A stretch of DNA of 64,000 bases, from the NCBI RefSeq assembly GCF_900112065.1, contig NZ_FOKE01000001.1:962627-1026626 (forward strand), written 5' to 3'. The notes beneath the pieces were generated by a model. The model was not told the DNA's origin. It was given only the letters and a program-made list of their open reading frames with translations, and did no database searches. Below, piece after piece: positions 1-9,501 of this stretch. The DNA comes from Cohnella sp. OV330 (GTDB lineage Bacteria > Bacillota > Bacilli > Paenibacillales > Paenibacillaceae). A program made the translations under genes and the position numbers. The stretch's first letter is position 1, and every line of letters begins with the position of its first letter.

Positions 1-1946
1 TTGTCGAGCAAATTCGGCAGCGTAGAGTGAGATAAGAGCGCGGTTAAATTCGCATGCGCCTCCTCGGCATCCAGCAATCTGGCCCAGAAATTAACGATCC
101 AGGCCCGGCTCCAGCCGGTATGTCCTCCGCCATTCGCCAGGCGGCGCTCCAGCGTTCGGCGCGCGGCCGCGGATAGCTCTGGCGTCGTATCGGGCGTAAT
201 CTGGGTGCCCGGGTGCAAGGCGAACAGATGCGAGATATGACGATGCCCGAGCTCGACCTCCTCGTAATCCTCGAACCACTCTTGCAATTGGCCGTAGCGT
301 CCGATGCGGGGCGGCGGAAGCTTGCCGATCGCATGCCGGAGCTCTCCAAGAAAGTCATCGTCCGATCCGAGCCGTTCTCCCGCCGCTATGCAAGCCTGGA
401 ACAGTTCATGCGCGATCTGGCTGTCCATGGACGGTCCGTAGCACAGGACGCCCGTCTCACCGCTCGGCAGCCGATAGGTATTCTCGGGCGAGACGGACGG
501 GCAGGTGACCCATTCTCCACCGGGAAGCTCGACCAGATAATCCAGCAGGAAGACGGCCGCCTCCTTCATCATTGGATAAGCGCGACTAAGAAATGCTGCA
601 TCTTCCCCATATCGATAGTGCTCCCAGAGATGAAGAGACAACCAGGCAAGGCCCAGCGGCCAGTAGGTCGACGACGGCCAGAGATCCTGAGGCGCCGTGT
701 CCGCCCATAGGTCCGTATTGTGATGAGCGGCGCTCCCGCGGCAGCCGTACATCTGCCGGGCTGTATGACGTCCGTTCGGAATCATCCGCTCGATCAGATC
801 GAACAGAGGGAAGTGGCATTCGGACAGGTGGCAGCTCTCGGCTGGCCAATAATTCATTTGCGTATTAATATTGATCGTGAACTTGCTGTCCCAGGCCGGA
901 AGCATATCCTTGTTCCAGATGCCCTGCAGGTTCGCGGGCAGCGATCCGGGACGGCTCGAGGCGATCAGAAGATACCGTCCGTAATGAAAATATAAAGCCA
1001 AAAGTCCGGGATCGTCGATTCCGGCTCTGACGTTTTCGAGGCGTTTGGAGGTTTCCTCCGTCGCGTCATCCTTGCCCGGCGCGGCGCCGATCCGAAGCCT
1101 GGTCCGATCGTACAGACGGCGATAATCCGTTGTATGCGCTGCCCATAGTTCCGGGAATGGGATGGCTGCGACGCGTCTGGCTTGCCCGAGCGCCGCCGTA
1201 TCGGGGTCGTTCTCGCGAAAATCGGTCGCCGCGGTCACGACCAACAGTACGGCGTCGGCATTCGAGACGACGAGATGCTCTCCGATCGTGCGCATGCTCC
1301 CTCCCTCCGGCTTGCATTCGAGTACGCCGCAATACCGGACGCCCCCGCCGCTGGTGCCGCTCATGACGATCGTGGTCCCGTCCCTCGCGCCGATCCCGTC
1401 CACGTAACGGAACCGCTCGCGTCCCATTCGGGCGGTAAACGATATTCGACCGGGAACGTCCGCCGTGAGCCGTATGACGATCGCATGATCCGGATAGCTC
1501 GCAAAAACGGCCCGATCGAACCTCGTACCTCCCGCCGTATAGGATACGCGGACGACGGCATCCGATAAGTCGAGCCGCCGCTCATAACGCTCAATCTCCT
1601 CCGCGTGTTCGAAATGGAGGAACAGATCGCCGAGCGGGACATAATGGCGCTGGGTCTCGGGTATGGCGGTCAGGGCCATGGAAGCTAGACGCTCGGCCTC
1701 CCGCGGCTTGCCTTCGAAAATAAGCCTGCGGATTTCCGGCAAGTTCGATAAGGCATCCGGATTATGCCGATCCCTCGGACCGCCGTGCCATAAGGAATCT
1801 TCGTTCAACTGTATGCGTTCCTCGCGAGGACCGCCGAAGATCATCGCCCCCAAGCGCCCATTGCCGACCGGCAACGCCTCGTCCCATTGACCGGCAGGCG
1901 ATCGATAGAACAGCGCGTGCTCACGATCGTCCATGTTCTCTTCCAT
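1..1946 (-). CDS. GH95 alpha-L-fucosidase-like glycoside hydrolase (3' end cut by window edge)
   Basis: About 648 codons are visible and the reading frame runs open off the left edge, so the last ~120 residues are missing. The N-terminus reads PAGQWDEALPVGNGRLGAM, the GH95 opening, followed by a beta-rich domain and then the (alpha/alpha)6 region with TININTQMNYWPAES and the SVSPENTY segment that in GH95 carries catalytic residues. It parallels the complete GH95 enzyme at 4534-6861 throughout. The start ATG at 1946 has GGAAAGGA about nine bases upstream; ATG 1934 is an in-frame alternative. No signal peptide is seen, so a cytoplasmic enzyme acting on imported fucosylated or related oligosaccharides is inferred. 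It lies downstream of the YesN-like gene on the same strand. Family confidence is high; the exact substrate (fucoside or galactoside) is not decidable. Confidence 0.88.
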   Translation of the reverse strand, partial: MEENMDDREHALFYRSPAGQWDEALPVGNGRLGAMIFGGPREERIQLNEDSLWHGGPRDRHNPDALSNLPEIRRLIFEGKPREAERLASMALTAIPETQRHYVPLGDLFLHFEHAEEIERYERRLDLSDAVVRVSYTAGGTRFDRAVFASYPDHAIVIRLTADVPGRISFTARMGRERFRYVDGIGARDGTTIVMSGTSGGGVRYCGVLECKPEGGSMRTIGEHLVVSNADAVLLVVTAATDFRENDPDTAALGQARRVAAIPFPELWAAHTTDYRRLYDRTRLRIGAAPGKDDATEETSKRLENVRAGIDDPGLLALYFHYGRYLLIASSRPGSLPANLQGIWNKDMLPAWDSKFTININTQMNYWPAESCHLSECHFPLFDLIERMIPNGRHTARQMYGCRGSAAHHNTDLWADTAPQDLWPSSTYWPLGLAWLSLHLWEHYRYGEDAAFLSRAYPMMKEAAVFLLDYLVELPGGEWVTCPSVSPENTYRLPSGETGVLCYGPSMDSQIAHELFQACIAAGERLGSDDDFLGELRHAIGKLPPPRIGRYGQLQEWFEDYEEVELGHRHISHLFALHPGTQITPDTTPELSAAARRTLERRLANGGGHTGWSRAWIVNFWARLLDAEEAHANLTALLSHSTLPNLLD

Positions 1947-1979
1947 TCGTTTTCATCCTTTCCGGTATGCGATCCATGA

Positions 1980-2696
1980 TTATGGTTCTTCTTGCATTTC
2001 ACGGTAGGCGCCCGGAGGCATTCCTGCGTATTTTTTGAATACCTTCGCAAAGTAGTGCTTGGTGTCGAATCCGACCTGCCGGCTGATGGCTTCAACGGTA
2101 AGATGAGACTGCGATTTCAACAGCTTTTGCGCCTCCCGGATTCTGAGCGAATTCAAGTAATTGACGAACGTGTCTCCCGTCTCCTTCTTGAATAGGCTGC
2201 TGATATAATTCGGATGCAATCTCATCCGTTCCGCCAGATGATCCAGGGACAGATCGTTCATATAATTGACCTGCAGATAGGCCAATATCCGTTCGGCGTG
2301 ACGGGTGTACTCCGGGTCGGAAGCGGTGGGGAGTTCCTCCAAGACACGGCTTAGCAAGACCGCGATCTCATCCCGATCCAGCGGTTTAAGCAAGTAATCC
2401 ACGACTCCCGAACGGAGCGCCTGGCGGACGTATTCGAAGTCGTCGTAGCCGGTCAGAATAATGAATCGATCGCATAACCCCTCTCGTCTCGCTTCCTGGA
2501 TCAATTCAAATCCGTTCATCTCCGGCATGTTGATATCCGTTATCGTGACATCGGGCATAAAGCGCTTCATATTCTCCAAGGCTTCCGGGGAATTAAAGGC
2601 CGAACAAATATCCGAACCTGCCGGTGCGACCTCTTCGACGATTTTAACTAACCCTTTCAGAATCAAAGGCTCGTCGTCTACGATCAAGATCTTCAA
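1980..2696 (-). CDS. YesN-type response regulator, AraC-family output
   Basis: 238 aa. The receiver domain (about 1-120) has the acidic pair D8/D9, phospho-acceptor D54 in TDINMPEMNG, T82 and K104 in YLLKPLD. The C-terminal ~100 residues are two AraC helix-turn-helix motifs (LSLDHLAERMRLHPNYISSL and VEAISRQVGFDTKHYFAKVF). It lacks the long linker of some YesN proteins. The start is TTG at 2696, preceded by AAGGAAGGTGG. It overlaps the 3' end of the histidine kinase gene by 53 bases, which implies translational coupling. Such pairs sense extracellular glycans and activate neighbouring transporter and hydrolase genes; activation of the lpl/GH95 operon here is inferred from position. Confidence 0.92.
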   Translation of the reverse strand: MKILIVDDEPLILKGLVKIVEEVAPAGSDICSAFNSPEALENMKRFMPDVTITDINMPEMNGFELIQEARREGLCDRFIILTGYDDFEYVRQALRSGVVDYLLKPLDRDEIAVLLSRVLEELPTASDPEYTRHAERILAYLQVNYMNDLSLDHLAERMRLHPNYISSLFKKETGDTFVNYLNSLRIREAQKLLKSQSHLTVEAISRQVGFDTKHYFAKVFKKYAGMPPGAYREMQEEP

Positions 2697-4425
2697 CGTC
2701 CGCCACCTTCCTTTTCACGATGATAATGCGCAAGCAGGCTCCTTTGCCCGACTCGCTGAGGATTTCCAGTCGGGATTCTCCTCCGAAGAAGCTTTTGACT
2801 CGTTCGTTGACGTTTTTCAAACCTACGCCGACCCGCTCCTCTGCCTTTCTAGGCTCGTCGTGCCTGGACAGCCGTTCGCGAAGCGCGAAAAGCTTCTCCG
2901 GCGTAATCCCGTTGCCGTTGTCGGTAACGTCGATCGTAATCTCGCTTTCCGTTTCCGTCGCCTGCAGCGAGATATGGACGGGTCGAAGGACGGCGGAAGC
3001 TCCGTGCACGATCGCATTTTCGATAAGCGGCTGCAAAAGGAATCGCGGACAAGCCAGCCGTTCGGCATCCAGCGCAACTTGAATTTCAAAAGTCAGCCTG
3101 CTTTGGAGCCTCATTTTGTGGATGTTCATATAAAAGGAAACCATCTCGATTTCCTTCGCAAGAACCGTTTCTTCCCGCGCGGACGACAAGCTGTACCGCA
3201 TCAGTTTCCCGAACCAGAAGGAAATATCGGCGACTTCCTTGTCGTCGTTAGCCTCGGCGACCATGCGGATCGTCTCGAGCGTGTTATAGAGGAAATGAGG
3301 CTTGATCTGCGCTTGCAGTACCTGGTATGCCGCTTCTTTGTTGCGCATTTCAGCTCGGTGAACGTTGTTGACGAGCTCGTACATTCGCCGGACCATCGCG
3401 TTATAGGTGACGATCAGGAAGCCGATTTCATCCTTTTCGAACTTGCCGTTTTTGATCGTCAGCTGCCTAAGGTTATTGTCGTTCAGCGTACGCATATGCC
3501 GGGCCAACCGAAGAATCCGTTTGGTAATCGTCGAAGCCAGCAGGTAATAGGCGATGGATAAAGCGAGCAACAGCAGCACGATCATCGTCACCAAAACGTT
3601 TTCCTTCTTCTTCACGGAACGGAATACGTCTCCCACCTGACCGGTGACGATGACGCGAACGTCCAGCGGCTCGAGCTTCAGCTGATTGACGATCGTTTGC
3701 CGGTTGATAAAAAATTTCCTGTCATCCGCTTGCAGAAGACGCAATGTCTTCTTGTCCAACGCCGGCGCTTCATTCGTCAACGGATCGCCCTGTCCGGACA
3801 ACAGCAACGCTCTCCAACTTCCTTCCACACCCGCGGCCGCATAGAAGTTATGGATTAAACTTTTGCGTACCCGAATTTCAAGAAGGCCGATTCGCTCCGT
3901 AATTTGCGTATTGTAAATGTACTGGTAATAGATCAGGTCCGGATCCGACGCCGCGGGATCGGCGCGCAGCCATTTCCCCTGTCCGGCTTTCAGGGACGAG
4001 ACGGTTTGTTCCGTTTGCGGATCCAGCATAGACCGGTCGCGAAACAGATTGGTGATGGGCAATACCCGATTCTTCATCTTATAAATGACGATGGATTCGA
4101 TCTCCGGATTAGCGAACATCGATTGCGTGTTCAGCGGGAGAATATAGCGGGTCAGCGCGTAGATGCTGTCCGCGTCGGATTCGTATACGCCGTCCAGATA
4201 ATCGGTCAAGTAAGGATTGTATTGCAGCACCCGGTGGACCGACTGAATTCGGACGAAATCCGTTTTCAGATTGGCGTAAGCCTGCTCCAGGATTTTCTGC
4301 CTGCTCTCCACGAATTGTTGCGTCAGGTTGCCGTAGATTTGCGTGTAATAGTGATAACCGAATGCCAGAACAGGGATAAAGATCATAATCACGTAACCAA
4401 GCACGATTTTGCGCATGATGCTCAA
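2644..4425 (-). CDS. YesM-type sensor histidine kinase
   Basis: About 593 aa from the TTG at 4425 (603 if the ATG at 4455 is used; only the TTG has a good GGAGGG site upstream). One membrane helix near the N-terminus, a ~250-residue extracellular sensor domain, a second helix (MIVLLLLALSIAYYLLAS), a HAMP segment, then the His_kinase/HATPase pair. The phospho-acceptor is in QAQIKPHFLYNTLE (H near residue 377), typical of PF06580 kinases, and the C-terminal ATPase has DNGNGI and GVGLKNVNERV. It is partner of the response regulator it overlaps. The ligand is unknown; it is probably a sugar handled by the adjacent importer and GH95 enzymes. Confidence 0.92.
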   Translation of the reverse strand: MSIMRKIVLGYVIMIFIPVLAFGYHYYTQIYGNLTQQFVESRQKILEQAYANLKTDFVRIQSVHRVLQYNPYLTDYLDGVYESDADSIYALTRYILPLNTQSMFANPEIESIVIYKMKNRVLPITNLFRDRSMLDPQTEQTVSSLKAGQGKWLRADPAASDPDLIYYQYIYNTQITERIGLLEIRVRKSLIHNFYAAAGVEGSWRALLLSGQGDPLTNEAPALDKKTLRLLQADDRKFFINRQTIVNQLKLEPLDVRVIVTGQVGDVFRSVKKKENVLVTMIVLLLLALSIAYYLLASTITKRILRLARHMRTLNDNNLRQLTIKNGKFEKDEIGFLIVTYNAMVRRMYELVNNVHRAEMRNKEAAYQVLQAQIKPHFLYNTLETIRMVAEANDDKEVADISFWFGKLMRYSLSSAREETVLAKEIEMVSFYMNIHKMRLQSRLTFEIQVALDAERLACPRFLLQPLIENAIVHGASAVLRPVHISLQATETESEITIDVTDNGNGITPEKLFALRERLSRHDEPRKAEERVGVGLKNVNERVKSFFGGESRLEILSESGKGACLRIIIVKRKVADVEDLDRRRRAFDSERVS

Positions 4426-4533
4426 GACGGCGTTTCCCTCCGATGCGGAATCCATATATCGTTAACGTATCATGTACTAAAGAACTCCGATAGAGGCGCA
4501 TCCCTTCCAGATTTGCACTTCCGCAAACCCCGG

Positions 4534-6861
4534 TTAACGTGAGAACGGATCAAATTGAAACGATTCGCCAGCCTTCACGGTGTATCGGATCGATCGCTTC
4601 CTATAGCGCAGCGTACAAGGCATTCCGCAAAGGGAACGAATCTCGACGCCGATTAAGCTTCCTTCCGCCCAAGTCATGCCGACTTCGAATCCCCCTCTGG
4701 CGCGAAAGCCCGAGACGGAGCCTTCCGGCCATGTTTCCGGCAAGGCAGGAAGCAATTCGATTTCGTATTCGGCTTTTCCGTTTCGATAGCGGGATCGGCT
4801 TTGCAGCAGCATTTCCGCGATGCCCGCGGTTCCGCCGAAATTGGCGTCGATCTGCATCGGAAACGGCTCATGCTGATTGAGCAGATTCGGATTGGTCGAT
4901 CCCGCCAAGAGATCGACGAGCCGCTTGCGCGCGCTCTCCCCGTCTCGCAATCTGGCGTGCAGCGCTATCCGCCAAGCAGCCGGCCAAGCCAGGATTCGGT
5001 CCTTGCTCCGATGGCGAAGCTCGAGGCTTTTGCGCGCCCCCTCGAACGTTTCGGGCGTATCCTCGGATATCTGATTTCCGGGATATAAGCCGTAAAGGTG
5101 AGAAACGTGGCCGTTCGAATCTTCCGGTCGATCCCAATCCTCCGGCCATTCCTGCAATTGGCCGAATCTTCCGATTTGCATGGGGGGGATCCGGTCCAGA
5201 ACCTTTCGGATTTCGTGTTCGAACGCCGAATTTTCGCCCAGCAGCTCGCTTGCGATCAAACAACGTTCGAGCAAGTCTCGGATCAACTGCACGTCCATCG
5301 TGGACGAGATCGTGAGATGCCTTCTTCGATCGCGGCCGTCCCGATACGCGTTCTCCGGCGAATAGGAAGGATTGGTAATCAGCAGACCGGCGAATTTGAC
5401 GCCTTCGGGAGCCTCCACCAGGAAGTCCATCACGAATCGGGCGGCTTCTTTCATGGCAGGGTAGGCCCGTACCCTTAGAAAGTCAAGGTCGGGATTGTAT
5501 TCGAAGTGATCCCATAAGTGCTGGACCAACCATACCCCGCCCATCGGCCATATTCCGGCATGGATGTCGACCGGGGCCGCGGCGCGCCATAAATCGGTAT
5601 TGTGGTGGACGACGAAGCCCTTCGCGCCGTAATAGAGTTCTGCCGTGCGCGCGCCGGTGACGCGAAGATCGTCGATCAGATCGAACAGCGGCAGGTGGCA
5701 TTCCGGCAAGTTTCCGACCTCCGCCGGCCAGTAATTCATCTGGACGTTGATGTTGGTCGTCCATTTGCTTCCCCATTCCGGCCATTCTTCTTCATTCCAT
5801 ATGCCTTGCAAGTTGGAAGGCTGATCGCCCGGTCTGGAAGACGCAATGAGCAAATACCGGCCGAACTGAAAATATAACGCGGCGAGCGACGGGTCCTCCG
5901 TCTCCCGAATGTCGAGTACGCGCTTATCCGTCGGACGCCGCTTGCCGCCAGTTCGCTCGTCCGTCCCGGCTCCCCCCAGCCTTATCGAGACTCGTTCATA
6001 CAAGGCTTTATGGTCTTCGACGTGTTCGTCCAGCAACTCGCGATAAGGTCGTTCGGAGACGCGCGCCATATACCGATTGTTCAATTCCGAAGGATCGCCC
6101 CCCATGTCCCGATAGTTCAAGAAGCTTGTCGCTCCGGAAAAAACGAGGGTTACGGCACTCGCTTCCGCTATGCGCAGGACGCCGTCGCCGGCCGCGCACG
6201 AGCCGCCTTCGCAAAAAGCCGTGAGCCTCCCTTCGAATCGGAGTCCCGGACCTTCCCAAGAGCCGCTCCAATTTCTTGGACCCTTGCGCGTCCCGGTCCG
6301 TCCAGTCAGCCGAATCGCACGGCTGCCGTCCGATTGAACGGACGCATCGGGGTGGACGCTGGACAAAGACGCGTCTACGGCGATACTGCCCCGCTCGCCG
6401 CACGAAAGCCGAATCACCAGGCAGCCGGTCGGGCGGGAACAGAAGATTTCGCGCGTGTATTCGCATCCGTGGGCTTCATAGGATACGGTCGCCACCGCCC
6501 GCCGCAGATCCAATTCACGCCGATATCGCGTAACCTCGCGATGCCCGGGGAACGCCAGATTCAGTTCGCAAAAAGGAAGGTAGGCTTGCAGATGGATCGG
6601 CTCGCCCATCATGCGGTCCAGAAACAGCCGCTCCGCCTCCTCGATCCGATCATTGAAAATCAGGCTCCGGACTTCTTGCAAATATTGCCCCGCGTCCGGC
6701 CGGTTATAATCGTGCGGCGCCCCCGACCACAACGTCTCCTCGTTGATCTGGATTCTTTCCGTTTCCGCTGCTCCGAACACCATTGCTCCCAGCCGTCCGT
6801 TGCCAATCGGAAGAGCCTCTTTCCATGCGGTACCGGGCGAATCATACTCCAGCTTCATCAT
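4534..6861 (-). CDS. GH95 alpha-L-fucosidase-like glycoside hydrolase
   Basis: About 775 aa, the usual GH95 length without a secretion signal. Landmarks in order: WKEALPIGNGRLGAMVF near the start, QINEETLWSGAPHD, the TTNINVQMNYWPAE stretch, TNPSYSPENAY followed by STMDVQL, the HVSHLYGLYPGNQI loop, and QIDANFGGTAGIAEMLLQS near the end. GH95 enzymes are inverting 1,2-alpha-L-fucosidases or related L-galactosidases. Cytoplasmic location is inferred. I prefer ATG 6861 because AAAGG lies seven bases upstream; ATG 6885 is possible. It lies between the solute-binding protein and kinase genes on the same strand, behind a hairpin that may partly terminate transcription. Confidence 0.93.
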   Translation of the reverse strand: MMKLEYDSPGTAWKEALPIGNGRLGAMVFGAAETERIQINEETLWSGAPHDYNRPDAGQYLQEVRSLIFNDRIEEAERLFLDRMMGEPIHLQAYLPFCELNLAFPGHREVTRYRRELDLRRAVATVSYEAHGCEYTREIFCSRPTGCLVIRLSCGERGSIAVDASLSSVHPDASVQSDGSRAIRLTGRTGTRKGPRNWSGSWEGPGLRFEGRLTAFCEGGSCAAGDGVLRIAEASAVTLVFSGATSFLNYRDMGGDPSELNNRYMARVSERPYRELLDEHVEDHKALYERVSIRLGGAGTDERTGGKRRPTDKRVLDIRETEDPSLAALYFQFGRYLLIASSRPGDQPSNLQGIWNEEEWPEWGSKWTTNINVQMNYWPAEVGNLPECHLPLFDLIDDLRVTGARTAELYYGAKGFVVHHNTDLWRAAAPVDIHAGIWPMGGVWLVQHLWDHFEYNPDLDFLRVRAYPAMKEAARFVMDFLVEAPEGVKFAGLLITNPSYSPENAYRDGRDRRRHLTISSTMDVQLIRDLLERCLIASELLGENSAFEHEIRKVLDRIPPMQIGRFGQLQEWPEDWDRPEDSNGHVSHLYGLYPGNQISEDTPETFEGARKSLELRHRSKDRILAWPAAWRIALHARLRDGESARKRLVDLLAGSTNPNLLNQHEPFPMQIDANFGGTAGIAEMLLQSRSRYRNGKAEYEIELLPALPETWPEGSVSGFRARGGFEVGMTWAEGSLIGVEIRSLCGMPCTLRYRKRSIRYTVKAGESFQFDPFSR

Positions 6862-6910
6862 TTTCCCGCCTTTCCGTTCTCCCATTTGCCTTCACCTGCA
6901 ATATAGCGTG

Positions 6911-6947
6911 AAAAGTCCGTCAGGAACGCGCAGCGCTCCTAACGGAC
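6911..6947 (-). terminator. Hairpin with U-tract after the solute-binding protein gene
   Basis: On the minus strand a stem built from GTCCGT-AGGA and TCCT-ACGGAC (6915-6947) is followed by TTTT. It lies between the solute-binding protein gene and the downstream GH95 gene, so it may act as a leaky intra-operon terminator that keeps binding protein more abundant than enzyme. Confidence 0.7.
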
Positions 6948-6953
6948 CCAGTC

Positions 6954-8543
6954 TTATTTTTTAAACAAATCCTTCTTCTTCTGATAGGTTTGGTTAGCCC
7001 AATCCACCAAGCGATCCAGACCGATCTTCTCGGCGTTCTTCACCATGCTCTCGTAGTTTGCCACGGCTTCTTCCTCCGACTTCGCCAAGTAGATTCTAAC
7101 CTTCTCGTTTTTAATCATCTCGTCGATCTTCGTTTTGATCGTCTTCTCTTCCGAATCCGGCTGCAGCTGGATTAAGCCTAGCTCCGGTTTATACACTACG
7201 AACGCCTTTCTCTCCATCAAGGCTTTCGTCTTTTGCGTCCCGGGCACATAGCTCAGCATCCCTTCCGTGACGCCGTCGTTGTACAGGTACCACCACTTGA
7301 TTCCGTTGCTGTTGACGAAATCGGAGTCGGACGGATCGTATTTCAAGTCCGGATGGCCTTCCGCGTTCCACGTCCAATGCTCGCCCTCGACGCCGAACAT
7401 CGTTAACTTTTTGCCCTCGTCGCTCGCCAGGTATTGAAGGAATTTAATCGATGCTTCGGGGTCTTTATTGTTCTTGGTGATAAAGGTGCCCGCGAAGCCC
7501 AACCCCGAGCTGACGGCCTTCGTCTTGTCCGAGATCGCGCTCGGCAGCATCTTGAACGTGAACGATTGGCCGGCGTTCTTGACCTTGCTATTGTCCGAGT
7601 CTGCTATGCTGACCGTATGCATATGCGCGAATGCCTTCCCGCTGGTCGCGTATTGATCGTCGAGCTGGTCGTTCGTATAGGCGAAGTTCTCCGCCAGAAC
7701 GTACCCTTCGCGATACAGACGGTTCATGAATTTAAAGAAGTCCAGCATTTCCGGCTGTCTAATCGCATAGTCTACTTTTCCGTCCCGCTCGTACCAGCCG
7801 TCCAGAAGGCCCTCGACGCCGAATTGCTGCAGGAAGTATTGCTCGATCCAGTCCTTGTCCATAATCAGTGGAATCATGTCCGGATATTTTTGTTTCACCA
7901 TACCCAGAACCTTCAAGAAGTCATCGGTGGACGCGATCGGCGGGTTTCCGAGCTCCTGCAGAATTTCCTCGCGCACCGCGATGCCCGGGTTGCCGTCGCT
8001 GCCCAGCGCGTATTTATTTTTCGCCATTTCCTCCTGGGTCGCAAAAGAGTTGCGAACCGTGTAGAAATTGCCGTCGTCCATCGTATGGATCGCAACCCGT
8101 ATCGGATCGATTTTGAAATCCGGCGCGTATTTCTCGATCAGCTCGTTCCAGGGATAAGACAGCTTCGAATCGGACATCCGATCGATATTGGAATTCGTAA
8201 AGACCAGATCGGGGAGATCTCCGGAAGCGATCATGAGCGGAAGCTGCTTATCATCGGTAGCGACCGTCACTTTTAGCTTAACGCCCGTCTTTTCGGTAAT
8301 TTTCTCGGCGACCGGCCCCTTCCATTCCTTCACCGGATACCAAGAGGCATCGATAAACAACGACAGCTCTTTTACCTCGTTGTTTTTTGCGGACGGTTCG
8401 GAGGTTGTCATGGACGAGGCGGCGCTGCTGCTTGCGGTGGTCTGCTGATCGTTGTCGTTCGTGCCGCATGCGGTGACCAGCCCCATCGTCATCGTCGCGA
8501 GCAACGATAGGAGCAGCGTTTTCTTCCCCTTATTTCTCTTCAA
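6954..8543 (-). CDS. Extracellular solute-binding lipoprotein, LplA type, of a sugar ABC importer
   Basis: 529 aa. The lipoprotein signal peptide has a KRNKGKK basic start, a hydrophobic core and the lipobox LVTAC with Cys about residue 26, followed by a Ser/Thr-rich linker. The rest is a cluster-1 sugar-binding protein fold of the LplA/YtcQ family (about 500 aa is usual). The start is a TTG with GGAGGG six bases upstream. It is third in the importer operon after the two permease genes, and no ATPase gene is present; these CUT1-like systems generally use a shared MsmX-type ATPase encoded elsewhere. The ligand is presumably an oligosaccharide released for the adjacent GH95 enzymes. Confidence 0.93.
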   Translation of the reverse strand: MKRNKGKKTLLLSLLATMTMGLVTACGTNDNDQQTTASSSAASSMTTSEPSAKNNEVKELSLFIDASWYPVKEWKGPVAEKITEKTGVKLKVTVATDDKQLPLMIASGDLPDLVFTNSNIDRMSDSKLSYPWNELIEKYAPDFKIDPIRVAIHTMDDGNFYTVRNSFATQEEMAKNKYALGSDGNPGIAVREEILQELGNPPIASTDDFLKVLGMVKQKYPDMIPLIMDKDWIEQYFLQQFGVEGLLDGWYERDGKVDYAIRQPEMLDFFKFMNRLYREGYVLAENFAYTNDQLDDQYATSGKAFAHMHTVSIADSDNSKVKNAGQSFTFKMLPSAISDKTKAVSSGLGFAGTFITKNNKDPEASIKFLQYLASDEGKKLTMFGVEGEHWTWNAEGHPDLKYDPSDSDFVNSNGIKWWYLYNDGVTEGMLSYVPGTQKTKALMERKAFVVYKPELGLIQLQPDSEEKTIKTKIDEMIKNEKVRIYLAKSEEEAVANYESMVKNAEKIGLDRLVDWANQTYQKKKDLFKK

Positions 8544-8604
8544 TCGAATCCCTCCAAAAAGTGTTGTTTATATTAAAGCTAACGCTCTAATATCATGCCG
8601 TTCA

Positions 8605-9486
8605 TCAGCCCTTTACGGACCCTAGCATAATGCCTTGAATAAAAAACCGTTGAAGGAACGGATAGACGCATACGATAGGCGCGATGGATATGACCATGGC
8701 GGCTACCTGAAGCGAGTAGCTGGTAACGCCGGCGGAGGAACTGTTCGCGACGGCTATGGCGTCCATGGGCGCATTGCTTTTGTTGATCACCTCCATCATC
8801 CGGAAGGCGAGCGTCCGCAAGCTCTCCGACTGCACGAAATAAGCGGAATCCAGCCATGCGTTCCATTGACCGACCCCCATGAAAAGCGACATCGTGGCGA
8901 CCAGCGGCATAGAGACGGGAAGGATGATCCGGTAGAAGATGACCAACTCGCTAGCGCCGTCCATATGCGCCGATTCTTTTAATTCTGCCGGTATCTCCTG
9001 GAAGAACGAAATGGCGATCAACAGAAAGAACGTGCTCAGCATGGAAGGAATGACATACACGCCGAACGTATTCAGCAATCCGACGGAGCGCAGAACCACA
9101 TAGTAAGGAATCAAACCGCCGGAAAAATACATCGCGAATATGATGATCGTGAAGTAGCTTTTTCGGAAGAGAAGATCGCGGTGCGACAGCCCGTACGCGA
9201 CCAGACAGGTGAATAAGACGCCTAAAGCGGCACCGGTAAGCGTTCTCACGATTGTAACGACAAACGCGCGATACCACTTGGGGTCATCCAGAAACTGCGC
9301 GTAGTTTTCTAACGAGAACGCCCGAGGCCATAGGTAAACGCCTCCAAGAAGCGAGTCGGTTCCTTTATTAAAGGAAAGAATCAGGACATAATAGAATGGA
9401 TATAGCATGGATAGCGTCAGAATGGCCAGGATGACATATACCAAAGAATCCATGATAAGGTCTTTTCGTTTCTGGCTGAGCGGCAT
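8605..9486 (-). CDS. Carbohydrate ABC transporter permease, LplC/YtcP type
   Basis: 293 aa with six predicted membrane helices. The EAA loop is seen at about residues 180-200 in ELKESAHMDGASELVIFYRI, the contact site for the ATPase. The start ATG has AAAGGGG upstream. It begins 15 bases after the end of the LplB-type gene and is followed by the binding-protein gene, the standard lplB-lplC-lplA order of this family. Confidence 0.95.
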   Translation of the reverse strand: MPLSQKRKDLIMDSLVYVILAILTLSMLYPFYYVLILSFNKGTDSLLGGVYLWPRAFSLENYAQFLDDPKWYRAFVVTIVRTLTGAALGVLFTCLVAYGLSHRDLLFRKSYFTIIIFAMYFSGGLIPYYVVLRSVGLLNTFGVYVIPSMLSTFFLLIAISFFQEIPAELKESAHMDGASELVIFYRIILPVSMPLVATMSLFMGVGQWNAWLDSAYFVQSESLRTLAFRMMEVINKSNAPMDAIAVANSSSAGVTSYSLQVAAMVISIAPIVCVYPFLQRFFIQGIMLGSVKG

Positions 9487-9501
9487 GTCCGTTCCCCTTT
9501 C

